A stretch of DNA of 64,000 bases from assembly GCF_019052655.1 (NCBI RefSeq), contig NZ_JAHQVB010000005.1, positions 1 through 64,000 on the forward strand, given 5' to 3'. Positions 53,618 through 61,236 of the stretch are shown here, in pieces. Source of the stretch: Holdemanella porci (lineage in GTDB: Bacteria > Bacillota_I > Bacilli_A > Erysipelotrichales > Erysipelotrichaceae). Position 1 is the first letter of the stretch, and each line of letters opens with the position of its first letter. A program made the translations under genes and the position numbers. Below the pieces are notes generated by a model. It saw only the letters and a program-made list of their open reading frames with translations. It was not told the origin of the DNA and did no database searches.

Positions 53618-54910
53618 ATGAAGCGAAATGCGATTTTAGAACTAGTTCAATGGAAAAATAGTCCTGAGAGAAAACCAATGGTATTAAGAGGGGCAAGACA
53701 GGTTGGTAAGACTTGGTTGATGAAGGAATTCGGTCAGAATTATTATGATAATTATGTTTATTTTAACTTTGATGAAGAAGATGAATTAAAATCTATTTTT
53801 GAAACCAATAAAAATCCACATCGTATTATTGAACTTCTTTCTATGATCAGTGATGAAAAAATTGAGCCTGAAAAAACTTTGATTATCTTTGATGAAATTC
53901 AGGAGTGTCCTGAAGCATTAAATACACTGAAGTATTTCAAAGAAAAGGCGAATGAATATCATGTGATAGCGGCAGGAAGTCTTTTAGGTACATTATTGGC
54001 AAAGCCAAAGTCATATCCTGTAGGTATGGTTAATCTTTTAGATATTTATCCATTAACGTTTGATGAATTTTTAGATGCGATTGATTCTGGGCTATATGCA
54101 TATTATGAAAGTGTTCAAAAAGGACAAGTGATTGAAGAGATTTTTCATCAACGCCTATTGGATGTATTTAATTATTATCTTATTATAGGGGGTATGCCTG
54201 AATGTGTATCTTCATGGATCAAGTACAAGGATCCTACTATGATATCTAAAATTCAAAGAGAATTGATTGAGGTTTATGAAAATGATTTTTCTAAACACAA
54301 TGGAAAAGTGAATAGTGGACGTATTTTGATGGTGTTTAGAAGTATTGTTGCTCAACTTGCGAAACCAAATGAGAAGTTTATGTATAGTGCCGTTCGTGAA
54401 GGTGCTAGAGCTAGAGATTTTGAAGAAGCTATTGAATGGCTTGTATCAGCAGGTATGCTTAATCGTGTATATAATGTGTCTAAGATGGAACATCCGTTGT
54501 CTGCTTTTGATAAATTGGATCAGTTTAAATTGTTTGTGTTTGATACTGGGCTTCTTAAACAAATGGCGGGTGTGGATAATGGCGCCATATTATTGAAAAC
54601 GGATTACCAATTTAAAGGGCCGTTGACAGAAAACTATGTGTTACAACAATTAAAAGGTCAATTTGAAGTTGAACCTCGATATTATTCGGATAGAAATGGT
54701 GAAATTGATTTTGTGGTTCAAAATAAAATGGAAATTATTCCAATTGAAGTAAAGGGTGGTGAGGATAGATCTGCCACTTCTTTTAAGACATATGTCGCAA
54801 ATTATGCACCAGAACATGCATATCGTTTTTCTAAGCGTGGATATCGTAAAGATGGTGATTTCACGAATCTTCCATTATACTTGGTTCGAAAAACAAAGAA
54901 TTTATTGTAG
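53618..54910 (+). CDS. AAA-type ATPase with DUF4143 domain
   Basis: 430 residues. Walker A in MVLRGARQVGKTWLMKEFG, Walker B in TLIIFDEIQECPEAL, sensor HVIAAGSLLGTLLA, and a C-terminal DUF4143 region with YYSDRNGEIDFVVQNKMEIIPIEVKGG, where the E-I-D ... E-V-K pattern resembles a PD-(D/E)XK nuclease core. Such proteins are widespread in gut bacteria and archaea and have no settled function; mobility or defence roles have been proposed. ATG 53618 follows AGAGGTGGT. Directly upstream are 33-bp repeats in promoter position. It is of a different branch from the interrupted ATPase at 24.8 kb. Confidence 0.9.
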   Translation: MKRNAILELVQWKNSPERKPMVLRGARQVGKTWLMKEFGQNYYDNYVYFNFDEEDELKSIFETNKNPHRIIELLSMISDEKIEPEKTLIIFDEIQECPEALNTLKYFKEKANEYHVIAAGSLLGTLLAKPKSYPVGMVNLLDIYPLTFDEFLDAIDSGLYAYYESVQKGQVIEEIFHQRLLDVFNYYLIIGGMPECVSSWIKYKDPTMISKIQRELIEVYENDFSKHNGKVNSGRILMVFRSIVAQLAKPNEKFMYSAVREGARARDFEEAIEWLVSAGMLNRVYNVSKMEHPLSAFDKLDQFKLFVFDTGLLKQMAGVDNGAILLKTDYQFKGPLTENYVLQQLKGQFEVEPRYYSDRNGEIDFVVQNKMEIIPIEVKGGEDRSATSFKTYVANYAPEHAYRFSKRGYRKDGDFTNLPLYLVRKTKNLL

Positions 54911-54968
54911 TTAATTGTTTAATTGCCAAAATGTTTGAAAGGTTGATTTGAAATCAAGGGGTGGTTAG

Positions 54969-55157
54969 ATGAAGGTAAGATATATTGCACATCTAGATGA
55001 TATAGATTTAACAGAAGGAGCAATTTATAAAGTTTTATCAATTGAGAAAAATTGGTATCGCATAGTTGACGATTCTGATGATGATTATTTGTATCCGCCT
55101 GATTTATTCAAAGTTGTAGAAGACTATCTATGTCAAAAAATCGTTGTTAGTTATTAA
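54969..55157 (+). CDS. Small conserved protein, 62 residues
   Basis: MKVRYIAHLDDIDLTEGAIY followed by a YRIVDDSDDDYLYPPDLFKVVE segment; all-beta, SH3-like by appearance. Similar short proteins with YxIxDExGEDYLYPxxLFxIVE are common in Firmicutes but have no known role. ATG 54969 lies behind AAGGGGTGG, a strong ribosome binding site. It is followed by a strong shared terminator. Confidence 0.75.
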   Translation: MKVRYIAHLDDIDLTEGAIYKVLSIEKNWYRIVDDSDDDYLYPPDLFKVVEDYLCQKIVVSY

Positions 55158-55161
55158 TTTA

Positions 55162-55194
55162 AAAAGGTATCAGTTTTAATTTCTGATACCTTTT
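55162..55194. terminator. Bidirectional terminator
   Basis: AAAAGGTATCAG (55162-55173) pairs with CTGATACCTTTT (55183-55194). The convergent membrane protein gene ends inside the hairpin. Confidence 0.9.
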
Positions 55195-55529
55195 ATTAAT
55201 GAGATGAAGGCAAGTACTGCGTTGATTAAACACCATGCTGACCAAATATATAGGTCGGAGTAGTTTCCTGCAAGTACAAAGCCTGTGAATGTAGCTAAAC
55301 CAAACAGAATAATAAGTGCAATGTTGGTTCCTTTTGAATTGTTCTTTCTAGATACAATCGATACAATTCCTCCACAAAGCATGCATATACTAACAACAAG
55401 TCCTGCACTTCCACTTACTTGTCCACTTTCTTCTAGTGCGTTGGCAAGGCCTGCCATCATACTTTGGAATACGACAAATACACTTAATACAATGGAAATG
55501 ATTCCACTGACTAGTTTCCATGTTTTCAT
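55176..55529 (-). CDS. Small membrane protein, 117 residues
   Basis: Four hydrophobic segments: WKLVSGIISIVLSVFVVFQS, SAGLVVSICMLCGGIVSIVS, NIALIILFGLATFTGFVLAG and YIWSAWCLINAVLAFISLI. No catalytic motif. Similar four-segment proteins are frequent in Firmicutes and lack a known function. AAAGGGGA precedes the ATG on the minus strand. Its stop codon sits within the shared terminator. Confidence 0.8.
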   Translation of the reverse strand: MKTWKLVSGIISIVLSVFVVFQSMMAGLANALEESGQVSGSAGLVVSICMLCGGIVSIVSRKNNSKGTNIALIILFGLATFTGFVLAGNYSDLYIWSAWCLINAVLAFISLIKGIRN

Positions 55530-55602
55530 AATAATAAAATCCCCTTTCTTAAGTATATTTATAACTTAAAAATGGGGATAATTGACATGTTCGCGGTATA
55601 CA

Positions 55603-55695
55603 TTAATGGTGAGTGATATTTAAGATGTGATTTAAAAGTCGTGGGACTAAGAAAGAAATGTAGATTACGGATCCTATTGATAAAATTCCTAACAT
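55603..55695 (-). CDS. Possible 30-residue membrane peptide downstream of ktrAB
   Basis: An open frame from ATG 55695 to TAA 55603-55605 codes for MLGILSIGSVIYISFLVPRLL plus a short polar tail. It has one membrane span and the general look of KdpF-type peptides (short, starting M-L/I-G-x-L, basic residue after the span). AAAGAGG lies about ten bases before the start. It is on the same strand as and 87 bases behind ktrA. The rest of 55570-55782 shows nothing else. I cannot prove that it is translated. Confidence 0.4.
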   Translation of the reverse strand: MLGILSIGSVIYISFLVPRLLNHILNITHH

Positions 55696-55782
55696 AAATA
55701 ATCGCCTCTTTCTTACACCTTTATTGTAGAATTTTAAATGTTTAAATGGTGTAAAAGAATGAGGAATCATGTTAAGATTTCA

Positions 55783-56430
55783 TTAAAAACGAAGGAATTT
55801 TTGTACGTCCGAATTTTGCGCAAGAATAAGAATGTTTTCGGATTCTTGGAAAGTATGTTCAGCACTAGGAAGTGGGTCTAGAATTCCATTGAATTTTGTA
55901 GCTAGAATGTTGATATGGTATTTTCTACGAATATCGAGTTCTAACATGGTTTTTCCAATCCAAGCGGTTGGTACGGCAATTTCATAAATGGAATATTCTG
56001 GAGTAAGTTGTACGTAGTCAAAGATGTTTTCGCTTGAAAAACGTACGGCGGCCCAGTTACCAATTTGTTTTTCAGGATATACAACTTCATCGGCTCCATT
56101 GCGCAATAAGAATTTAGCGTGTACATCGCGCACGGCTCTTGCGACAACAAGTTTTGATCCATAATCTTTTAATAGGGCTGTTGTCTCGAGTGAGCTTTGA
56201 AAGTCATCTCCAATGGCTACAACGCAAAGATCAAAGTTCGATACGCCTAGTGAGTCAATAAAGCTTTCGTCGGTAGAATCTCCGATTTGAGCGTTTGTGA
56301 CATAAGAAAGGACTTTGTTGATTTTTTCTTCATTTTTATCAATGGCCAGAACGTCATGTCCTAAATCATATAGTTTTTGTGCCATGTGACGTCCAAAACG
56401 TCCCATACCAATAATTAATACTGATTTCAT
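55783..56430 (-). CDS. ktrA: Potassium uptake regulatory subunit KtrA (RCK domain)
   Basis: 215 residues: an N-terminal Rossmann-type RCK_N domain with the nucleotide loop IIGMGRFGRHMAQKLYDLGHDVLAIDKNE, then an RCK_C domain (SIYEIAVPTAWIGKTMLELDI). It forms the cytosolic octameric ring that gates KtrB through ATP/ADP and c-di-AMP in related bacteria. It starts 12 bases after ktrB with AGGAGG as ribosome binding site. Confidence 0.94.
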   Translation of the reverse strand: MKSVLIIGMGRFGRHMAQKLYDLGHDVLAIDKNEEKINKVLSYVTNAQIGDSTDESFIDSLGVSNFDLCVVAIGDDFQSSLETTALLKDYGSKLVVARAVRDVHAKFLLRNGADEVVYPEKQIGNWAAVRFSSENIFDYVQLTPEYSIYEIAVPTAWIGKTMLELDIRRKYHINILATKFNGILDPLPSAEHTFQESENILILAQNSDVQKFLRF

Positions 56431-56442
56431 ATGTTCCTCCTG

Positions 56443-57780
56443 TTATCCAATTGTGATATTTTCTTGTGGTAAATTTGTGTTTGCGACAACTTGATGTTTC
56501 GAAATGGCTAAAAGTAAAGTTAAGCCTCCAATTCTTCCAAAGAACATCAAGAAAATTAAAATACAATGTGATGCACTTGATAATGTAGGTGTGATTCCTA
56601 ATGTCAATCCGACGGTACCAATGGCAGAGGCCGCTTCAAATAGGGCGTCAAGAATGGGTAATTGATCGAAGGCTGAAATAAGGAATGTTCCTGTAAAGAA
56701 TAATACCATAAACAACATAAATAGGGCGGTCGCATTGTTTAATGTGTCCATGGAAATGCGTCTTCCAAAACATTGTGGGTTTTGTTTATGATTGAATACA
56801 GCACGAATACTTAGAATTAATACGGCTAGTGTTGTTGTTTTAAATCCTCCGGCCGTACCTTGTGGACTTCCTCCTATCAACATTAATAGTGTCATAAAGA
56901 AAATGCTGCTTTGATTCATTTTGTTTAAATCAATCGTATTAAATCCGGCTGTTCTTGGGGATACGGCTTGGAAAATGGAAACGTTGATTTGATCGGCTAG
57001 ACGCATATTCCAATGGCTAAAGTCATTGATAAAGAAATAGAGTGTACTGATGATCAACAATGTTGCAGTAGTAAATAATACAACTTTGGATTGTAGTGAA
57101 TATTTATGTAAATGATGTTTGTATTCAACAACATCTTTCCAGACAAAGAAGCCTAAACCACCAAGTACGATTAGTGCTGCAATGACGTTGGATACTAAAA
57201 TATCGCCGGCATATCCTGTTAAAGATGAGTAAGCTTGGTTTGTGCCCATTAGATCAAAACCTGCGTTACAAAAGGCTGAGATGGAATGGAATATGGAATA
57301 CCATAGGCCTTTGACAAGTCCAAAACGCGGTAAGAAGCGTATGCCTAATAAGATGGCACCTAGTGCTTCGACACATATTGTAGCTTTTATAATCCATTTT
57401 GTGTTTCGGATAATACCTCCTAGTTTTGGAGCAGAAATAGATTGTTGCATAAAATATCTTTGTTTAAAACCAATTTTCTTGCCTCCAAGAACAAAGAGTA
57501 GAATGGCCATCGTAATGACGCCCATACCTCCAATTTGAATCAGAATCAAGATAATGAGTTGTCCAAAGGGGGACCAATATTGTGCTGTGTCATGCATAAT
57601 CAGTCCGGTTACGCAGGAGGCACTGGTTGAAGTGAATAATGCATCTAAAAAGGGTGCGCCCTTACCATCGTTTGTGGAAAATGGAAGCATAAGCAGGCAG
57701 GCACCGATAAATATCATAGTCGCAAAACTGAGGATAATCATTTGTCCTGGGGTAATGCGTTTCATACGTTTTTTAAACAT
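56443..57780 (-). CDS. ktrB: Potassium uptake channel subunit KtrB (TrkH/HKT family)
   Basis: 445 residues with the fourfold M-P-M repeat of the family. The four selectivity-filter segments with their central Gly are visible: SASCVTGLIM, SAFCNAGFDLMG, SPRTAGFNTID and SAIGTVGLTLG. The glycine-rich gating loop of the third repeat is GGSPQGTAGGFKTTTLAVL. Sodium-dependent K+ uptake with KtrA is expected. It is divergent from the KdpD-like kinase, 131 bases away, which makes these two-component genes its likely regulators. Confidence 0.95.
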   Translation of the reverse strand: MFKKRMKRITPGQMIILSFATMIFIGACLLMLPFSTNDGKGAPFLDALFTSTSASCVTGLIMHDTAQYWSPFGQLIILILIQIGGMGVITMAILLFVLGGKKIGFKQRYFMQQSISAPKLGGIIRNTKWIIKATICVEALGAILLGIRFLPRFGLVKGLWYSIFHSISAFCNAGFDLMGTNQAYSSLTGYAGDILVSNVIAALIVLGGLGFFVWKDVVEYKHHLHKYSLQSKVVLFTTATLLIISTLYFFINDFSHWNMRLADQINVSIFQAVSPRTAGFNTIDLNKMNQSSIFFMTLLMLIGGSPQGTAGGFKTTTLAVLILSIRAVFNHKQNPQCFGRRISMDTLNNATALFMLFMVLFFTGTFLISAFDQLPILDALFEAASAIGTVGLTLGITPTLSSASHCILIFLMFFGRIGGLTLLLAISKHQVVANTNLPQENITIG

Positions 57781-57896
57781 AAAACCACCTATCCTAATAT
57801 CTTAAAACATTCTACACTAGTCTGTATTAAGATTCTATAAAGTATTCTAACATTATGTTAAGACAATGTTAAGATGAATGATTCTTTGTGGGCTTG

Positions 57897-57911
57897 TGTT
57901 ATACTAGCTTT
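57897..57911 (+). promoter_or_regulatory. Extended -10 promoter that predicts a leaderless kinase mRNA
   Basis: TGT-TATACT (57897-57905) is an extended -10 element. Transcription should start near 57912, the A of the start codon. No ribosome binding site precedes the ATG. A -35 is not evident. Confidence 0.55.
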
Positions 57912-59765
57912 ATGGCGAATGTATTAATATGTTTATCGGCTTCTAAATATAATTCTAGAGTTATTGATAAGGGAGCTCAAATTGCGAAAAGCAATCATGC
58001 AGTATTGAGTGCTATTTTTGTGCAAACTCCAAAATATGAGGGGATAAGTGCGGCATCAAAGAGTTGTTTACGTGAAAATATTAAGTATGCGGAGAGTAAA
58101 GGAGCAAAAGTAACGATTCTTTATGGACAGGATGTATTGCCTCAGCTTGTGGAATATGTGGGTGTTTCTCAGGTAGATTGTGTTGTTTTAGAAAAAAATT
58201 TGGCGAAACAAGCATTGTTTAAGTTGAAAAATATTGATGTATATTCTGTGAATTATCCGCAGGATTATCGTCGCATGTTTCATTTTAGTTTTAATCTTTT
58301 GAGCTTTTCATTGAAAGATACATTAAAAATGATGGGGATTCTTCTTCTTTGTACGCTTATTGGAAAGGGATTTATGCATTTTCAATTCTTGATTACAACG
58401 CCTATTATGATCTATATCTTGGGCATTGTATTTGTATCCATTTGGACAAGTGGATATATCTATAGTTTATTGGCGTCTTTATTTTCAGTGTTATGCTTTA
58501 ACTTTTTCTTTACATACCCCTACTTTTCTTTGTTGAGTGATCCAAGCTATATTACGACATATATTGTTATGTTTGTGGTGGCCATGTCATCTAGTTCGTT
58601 AATGACAAGATTAAAGAAACAATCTTTCGAAAATGCCAAACAAGTGTATCGTACGCAAGTCTTATTGGAGATGAGCCAGATGCTTCAAAAGGCGAATGAT
58701 ATGAATGCGATCTATGCTTCGATGTTAAAACAGCTGCATAAATTATTGGATACGGATTTAGTGTTGTATCCACATAATGATGAGCCTATTCTATTAGGAC
58801 AGTGTCCTGTAGAAACGGATATTGTGGCTTGGGTTTATAAAAATAGGCATGAGGCTGGAAAGACAACGAGTTATCATTCGGATTCGATGTGTTTATATTT
58901 GCCTATTAATGGAACGCACGAAGTATTAGGTGTGGTTGGAATTGTATTAAAAGATAAGATAGATTCTTTTGAAAAAAATTTGTGGCTTGCGATATTGGAC
59001 GAGTGTGGTATGGCTTTAGAGAAGGAAATGATTCGTTTAGAAAATCTAAAGATTGAGCAACAAGCCAAACAAGAGGCGTTGCGAGCCGATTTATTACGTA
59101 TGATTTCGCATGATTTAAGAACGCCACTGACTAGTATTTCAGGCAATGCTGGCTTATTATTGGAAAACGAGAATGCGTTTTCACAAGAAAAGAAGAAGGA
59201 ATTGTATCAAGATATTTATAATGATGCGATGTGGTTGTATGATTTGGTGGAAAACTTATTGTTTATAACGAGAATTGAAAATGGTACGATGCAGTTGAAT
59301 TTACAACCAGAAATGATTGAGGATATTTTTAGAGAGGCTATTCATCATTTGGGTCGTAATAAACGCAAACATAATATTTCTATGCATTTAGAGGATGATT
59401 TATTGATGGCTAATATGGATGCACGCTTGATTATTCAGGTTTTAGTGAATTTAATAAATAATGCGATCAAATATACGCCTGAAAATTCAAATATTTCTTT
59501 GAATGCTAGGCGGGTTGAGGATAAAATTTTAATAGAAGTTCAAGATGATGGAAATGGTGTATTACATCCTGAACAATTGTTTGAGATGTTCTATACGGAA
59601 AATAATCGAGGTGGAGATACAAGACGTGGCATGGGTCTAGGTCTATCTTTGTGTAAATCTATTATTCAATCGCATGGTGGTACGATTTGGGTTGAGAATG
59701 TAACGCCTCATGGAGCTTGTTTTAAGTTTGTATTGGATGCAGTGGAGGTAAAGTTGTATGAATAA
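57912..59765 (+). CDS. KdpD-like sensor histidine kinase lacking the N-terminal KdpD domain
   Basis: 617 residues, compared with about 890 in E. coli KdpD. It starts with a USP-like domain (NVLICLSASKYNSRVIDKGAQIA), followed by the DUF4118 bundle of four membrane segments (about 140-240), a GAF-like domain, HisKA with the phospho-His in LLRMISHDLRTPLTS, and HATPase motifs NLINNAIKYTP (N box), VQDDGNGV and MGLGLSLC. The Walker-containing KdpD domain is absent. ATG 57912 is chosen by homology; an in-frame start at 57888 is possible. It overlaps the response regulator gene by eight bases. No kdpFABC lies nearby; ktrAB diverges from it. Confidence 0.9.
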   Translation: MANVLICLSASKYNSRVIDKGAQIAKSNHAVLSAIFVQTPKYEGISAASKSCLRENIKYAESKGAKVTILYGQDVLPQLVEYVGVSQVDCVVLEKNLAKQALFKLKNIDVYSVNYPQDYRRMFHFSFNLLSFSLKDTLKMMGILLLCTLIGKGFMHFQFLITTPIMIYILGIVFVSIWTSGYIYSLLASLFSVLCFNFFFTYPYFSLLSDPSYITTYIVMFVVAMSSSSLMTRLKKQSFENAKQVYRTQVLLEMSQMLQKANDMNAIYASMLKQLHKLLDTDLVLYPHNDEPILLGQCPVETDIVAWVYKNRHEAGKTTSYHSDSMCLYLPINGTHEVLGVVGIVLKDKIDSFEKNLWLAILDECGMALEKEMIRLENLKIEQQAKQEALRADLLRMISHDLRTPLTSISGNAGLLLENENAFSQEKKKELYQDIYNDAMWLYDLVENLLFITRIENGTMQLNLQPEMIEDIFREAIHHLGRNKRKHNISMHLEDDLLMANMDARLIIQVLVNLINNAIKYTPENSNISLNARRVEDKILIEVQDDGNGVLHPEQLFEMFYTENNRGGDTRRGMGLGLSLCKSIIQSHGGTIWVENVTPHGACFKFVLDAVEVKLYE

Positions 59766-60471
59766 AGTTCAAATCTTAGTAATTGAAGATGATATTGCGG
59801 TTGGGAATTTGATTACGACAACTCTAGAGATGGAAAATTATCAGTTTCGTCTGGCAAAAACAGCGAAGCAAGGAATCATGAATGTGCTTTCTTATAATCC
59901 GGACATTATGCTTCTAGATTTAGGATTGCCAGATATGGATGGTTTGGATGTTATAAAGAAGGTTCGTTCTTGGTCAAATATTCCAATTATTGTGGTTTCA
60001 TCAAGAAGTGAAGATCAAGATAAGGTAAAAGCTTTAGATTTAGGGGCCGATGACTATTTGACAAAACCATTTTCAGTGGATGAATTGTTGGCTAGACTTC
60101 GTGTAACGATTCGAAGATTAAATAATAGTCAGACCATAAGTGTAAATGAGAGTGTATATGAAAATGGAGATTTGACAATCAATTATGCGCAGGGTTGTGT
60201 ATATGAGAATGGGCATGAAATCCATTTAACTCCGATTGAATATAAATTATTGTGTGTTTTAGCTAAAAATACCGATAAGGTTTTAACACATAATTATATC
60301 ATGCAAGAAGTATGGGGAAGTGTTCAAGGTACAGAAACGCCAAGTCTAAGAGTGTTTATGGCTACTTTGCGTAAAAAGATTGAGCCGGATACTTCAAATC
60401 CGAAGTATATTCAGACGCATGTGGGTGTTGGATATCGTATGTTGAATCAGACAGAAAAAAAGGAAGACTAG
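59758..60471 (+). CDS. kdpE: KdpE-like response regulator (OmpR family)
   Basis: 237 residues. Receiver domain with the acidic pair EDD (about 9-11), phospho-acceptor Asp in IMLLDLGLPDMDG, switch Ser in VVSSRSE and Lys in YLTKPFS; then a winged-helix output domain (HLTPIEYKLLCVLAKN and QTHVGVGYRML). It overlaps the kinase gene, so the pair is coupled. Probable target: the divergent ktrAB promoter in response to low K+ or osmotic change (inference). Confidence 0.92.
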   Translation: MNKVQILVIEDDIAVGNLITTTLEMENYQFRLAKTAKQGIMNVLSYNPDIMLLDLGLPDMDGLDVIKKVRSWSNIPIIVVSSRSEDQDKVKALDLGADDYLTKPFSVDELLARLRVTIRRLNNSQTISVNESVYENGDLTINYAQGCVYENGHEIHLTPIEYKLLCVLAKNTDKVLTHNYIMQEVWGSVQGTETPSLRVFMATLRKKIEPDTSNPKYIQTHVGVGYRMLNQTEKKED

Positions 60472-60845
60472 TGTCTTCGCATATTGAAATAGAGTGAAAT
60501 AATAATTGTGATAACTCCAATTGTGATGAGTGCCATAATGGTTTTATTGATGCATAGAAGGATCAATATACTAAATAGGCTGACAATCGCAAATAGGAAT
60601 AGTTCAATATTTAATAGAATTGGATACATCAACAATGAATCGCGAAAACTGATTTTTTCGTATTGCGGTTCATTGTTTTTTAATAGTCTTTTTTCATATA
60701 TAAATAGAATTTGGCTAAAGAGCACGACAAAAACAAGGTATATGATATTAAAAAAGATTTCTTTTGAGAAGAGTGCACTGCACGTTAAAAACATGACAAG
60801 AATGGTTCCAATTCTTGGCAGGTACACGTAATAATTATATTTCAT
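60468..60845 (-). CDS. Small membrane protein, 125 residues
   Basis: Four hydrophobic segments: IGTILVMFLTCSALF, FFNIIYLVFVVLFSQILFIY, LLMYPILLNIELFLFAIVSL and TIMALITIGVITIIISLYF. I do not recognise a family. ATG 60845 is preferred because AAAGGAAA lies eight bases before it; the frame is open for 12 more codons. It converges on kdpE with a four-base overlap. Confidence 0.7.
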   Translation of the reverse strand: MKYNYYVYLPRIGTILVMFLTCSALFSKEIFFNIIYLVFVVLFSQILFIYEKRLLKNNEPQYEKISFRDSLLMYPILLNIELFLFAIVSLFSILILLCINKTIMALITIGVITIIISLYFNMRRH

Positions 60846-60886
60846 AGAGTTTTTCCTTTCTTTTATTATGCCACAAATCATATCAC

Positions 60887-60915
60887 TTGAAATATACCTA
60901 TAGGGGGTATATTAT
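60887..60915 (+). promoter_or_regulatory. csoR-copA promoter with CsoR operator
   Basis: TTGAAA (60887-60892), 17 bp, TATTAT (60910-60915). The spacer contains the palindromic TATACCTATAGGGGGTATA, the CsoR-box type, so bound repressor would block RNA polymerase directly. Confidence 0.85.
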
Positions 60916-60933
60916 TATATCGAGGTGAGATCA

Positions 60934-61227
60934 ATGAGTGAGTGTTGTCATAAAAAACATAAGCCTAGAGATGAGAAAGAAATCAAACAATTGACGAATC
61001 GTCTTCATCGTATGGTAGGACAATTGAATGGAATTGAGAATATGTTGAAGGAGAATCGTTATTGTGGCGACATCTTAGTGCAGGTAGCGGCTGTAGAGAG
61101 TGCTTTGCAGGCGTTTGGATACATTGTTTTGCAGGAACACTTAAATACGTGTGTTGTTGAGGATGTGCAAAATGGAAATACAGAAATCATGAGTGAGGTT
61201 ATGGATTTAGTAAAGAAGTTAAAGTAG
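60934..61227 (+). CDS. csoR: Copper-sensing repressor CsoR (DUF156)
   Basis: 97 residues, all-helical. The Cu(I) ligands are visible as Cys in NRYCGDILVQ and His-x3-Cys in QEHLNTCVV. The fold signature is RLHRMVGQLNGIENML. An N-terminal Cys/His-rich tail (SECCHKKHK) may add metal contacts. ATG 60934 follows GAGGTGAG. It lies nine bases before copA and its own operator is in the promoter, so it represses the operon until Cu(I) binds. Confidence 0.95.
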   Translation: MSECCHKKHKPRDEKEIKQLTNRLHRMVGQLNGIENMLKENRYCGDILVQVAAVESALQAFGYIVLQEHLNTCVVEDVQNGNTEIMSEVMDLVKKLK

Positions 61228-61236
61228 GTGGTTTTA

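Noticed and set aside
57912-60471. Complete Kdp potassium system
   Set aside because: No kdpFABC genes are in the window and the kinase lacks the KdpD N-terminal domain.
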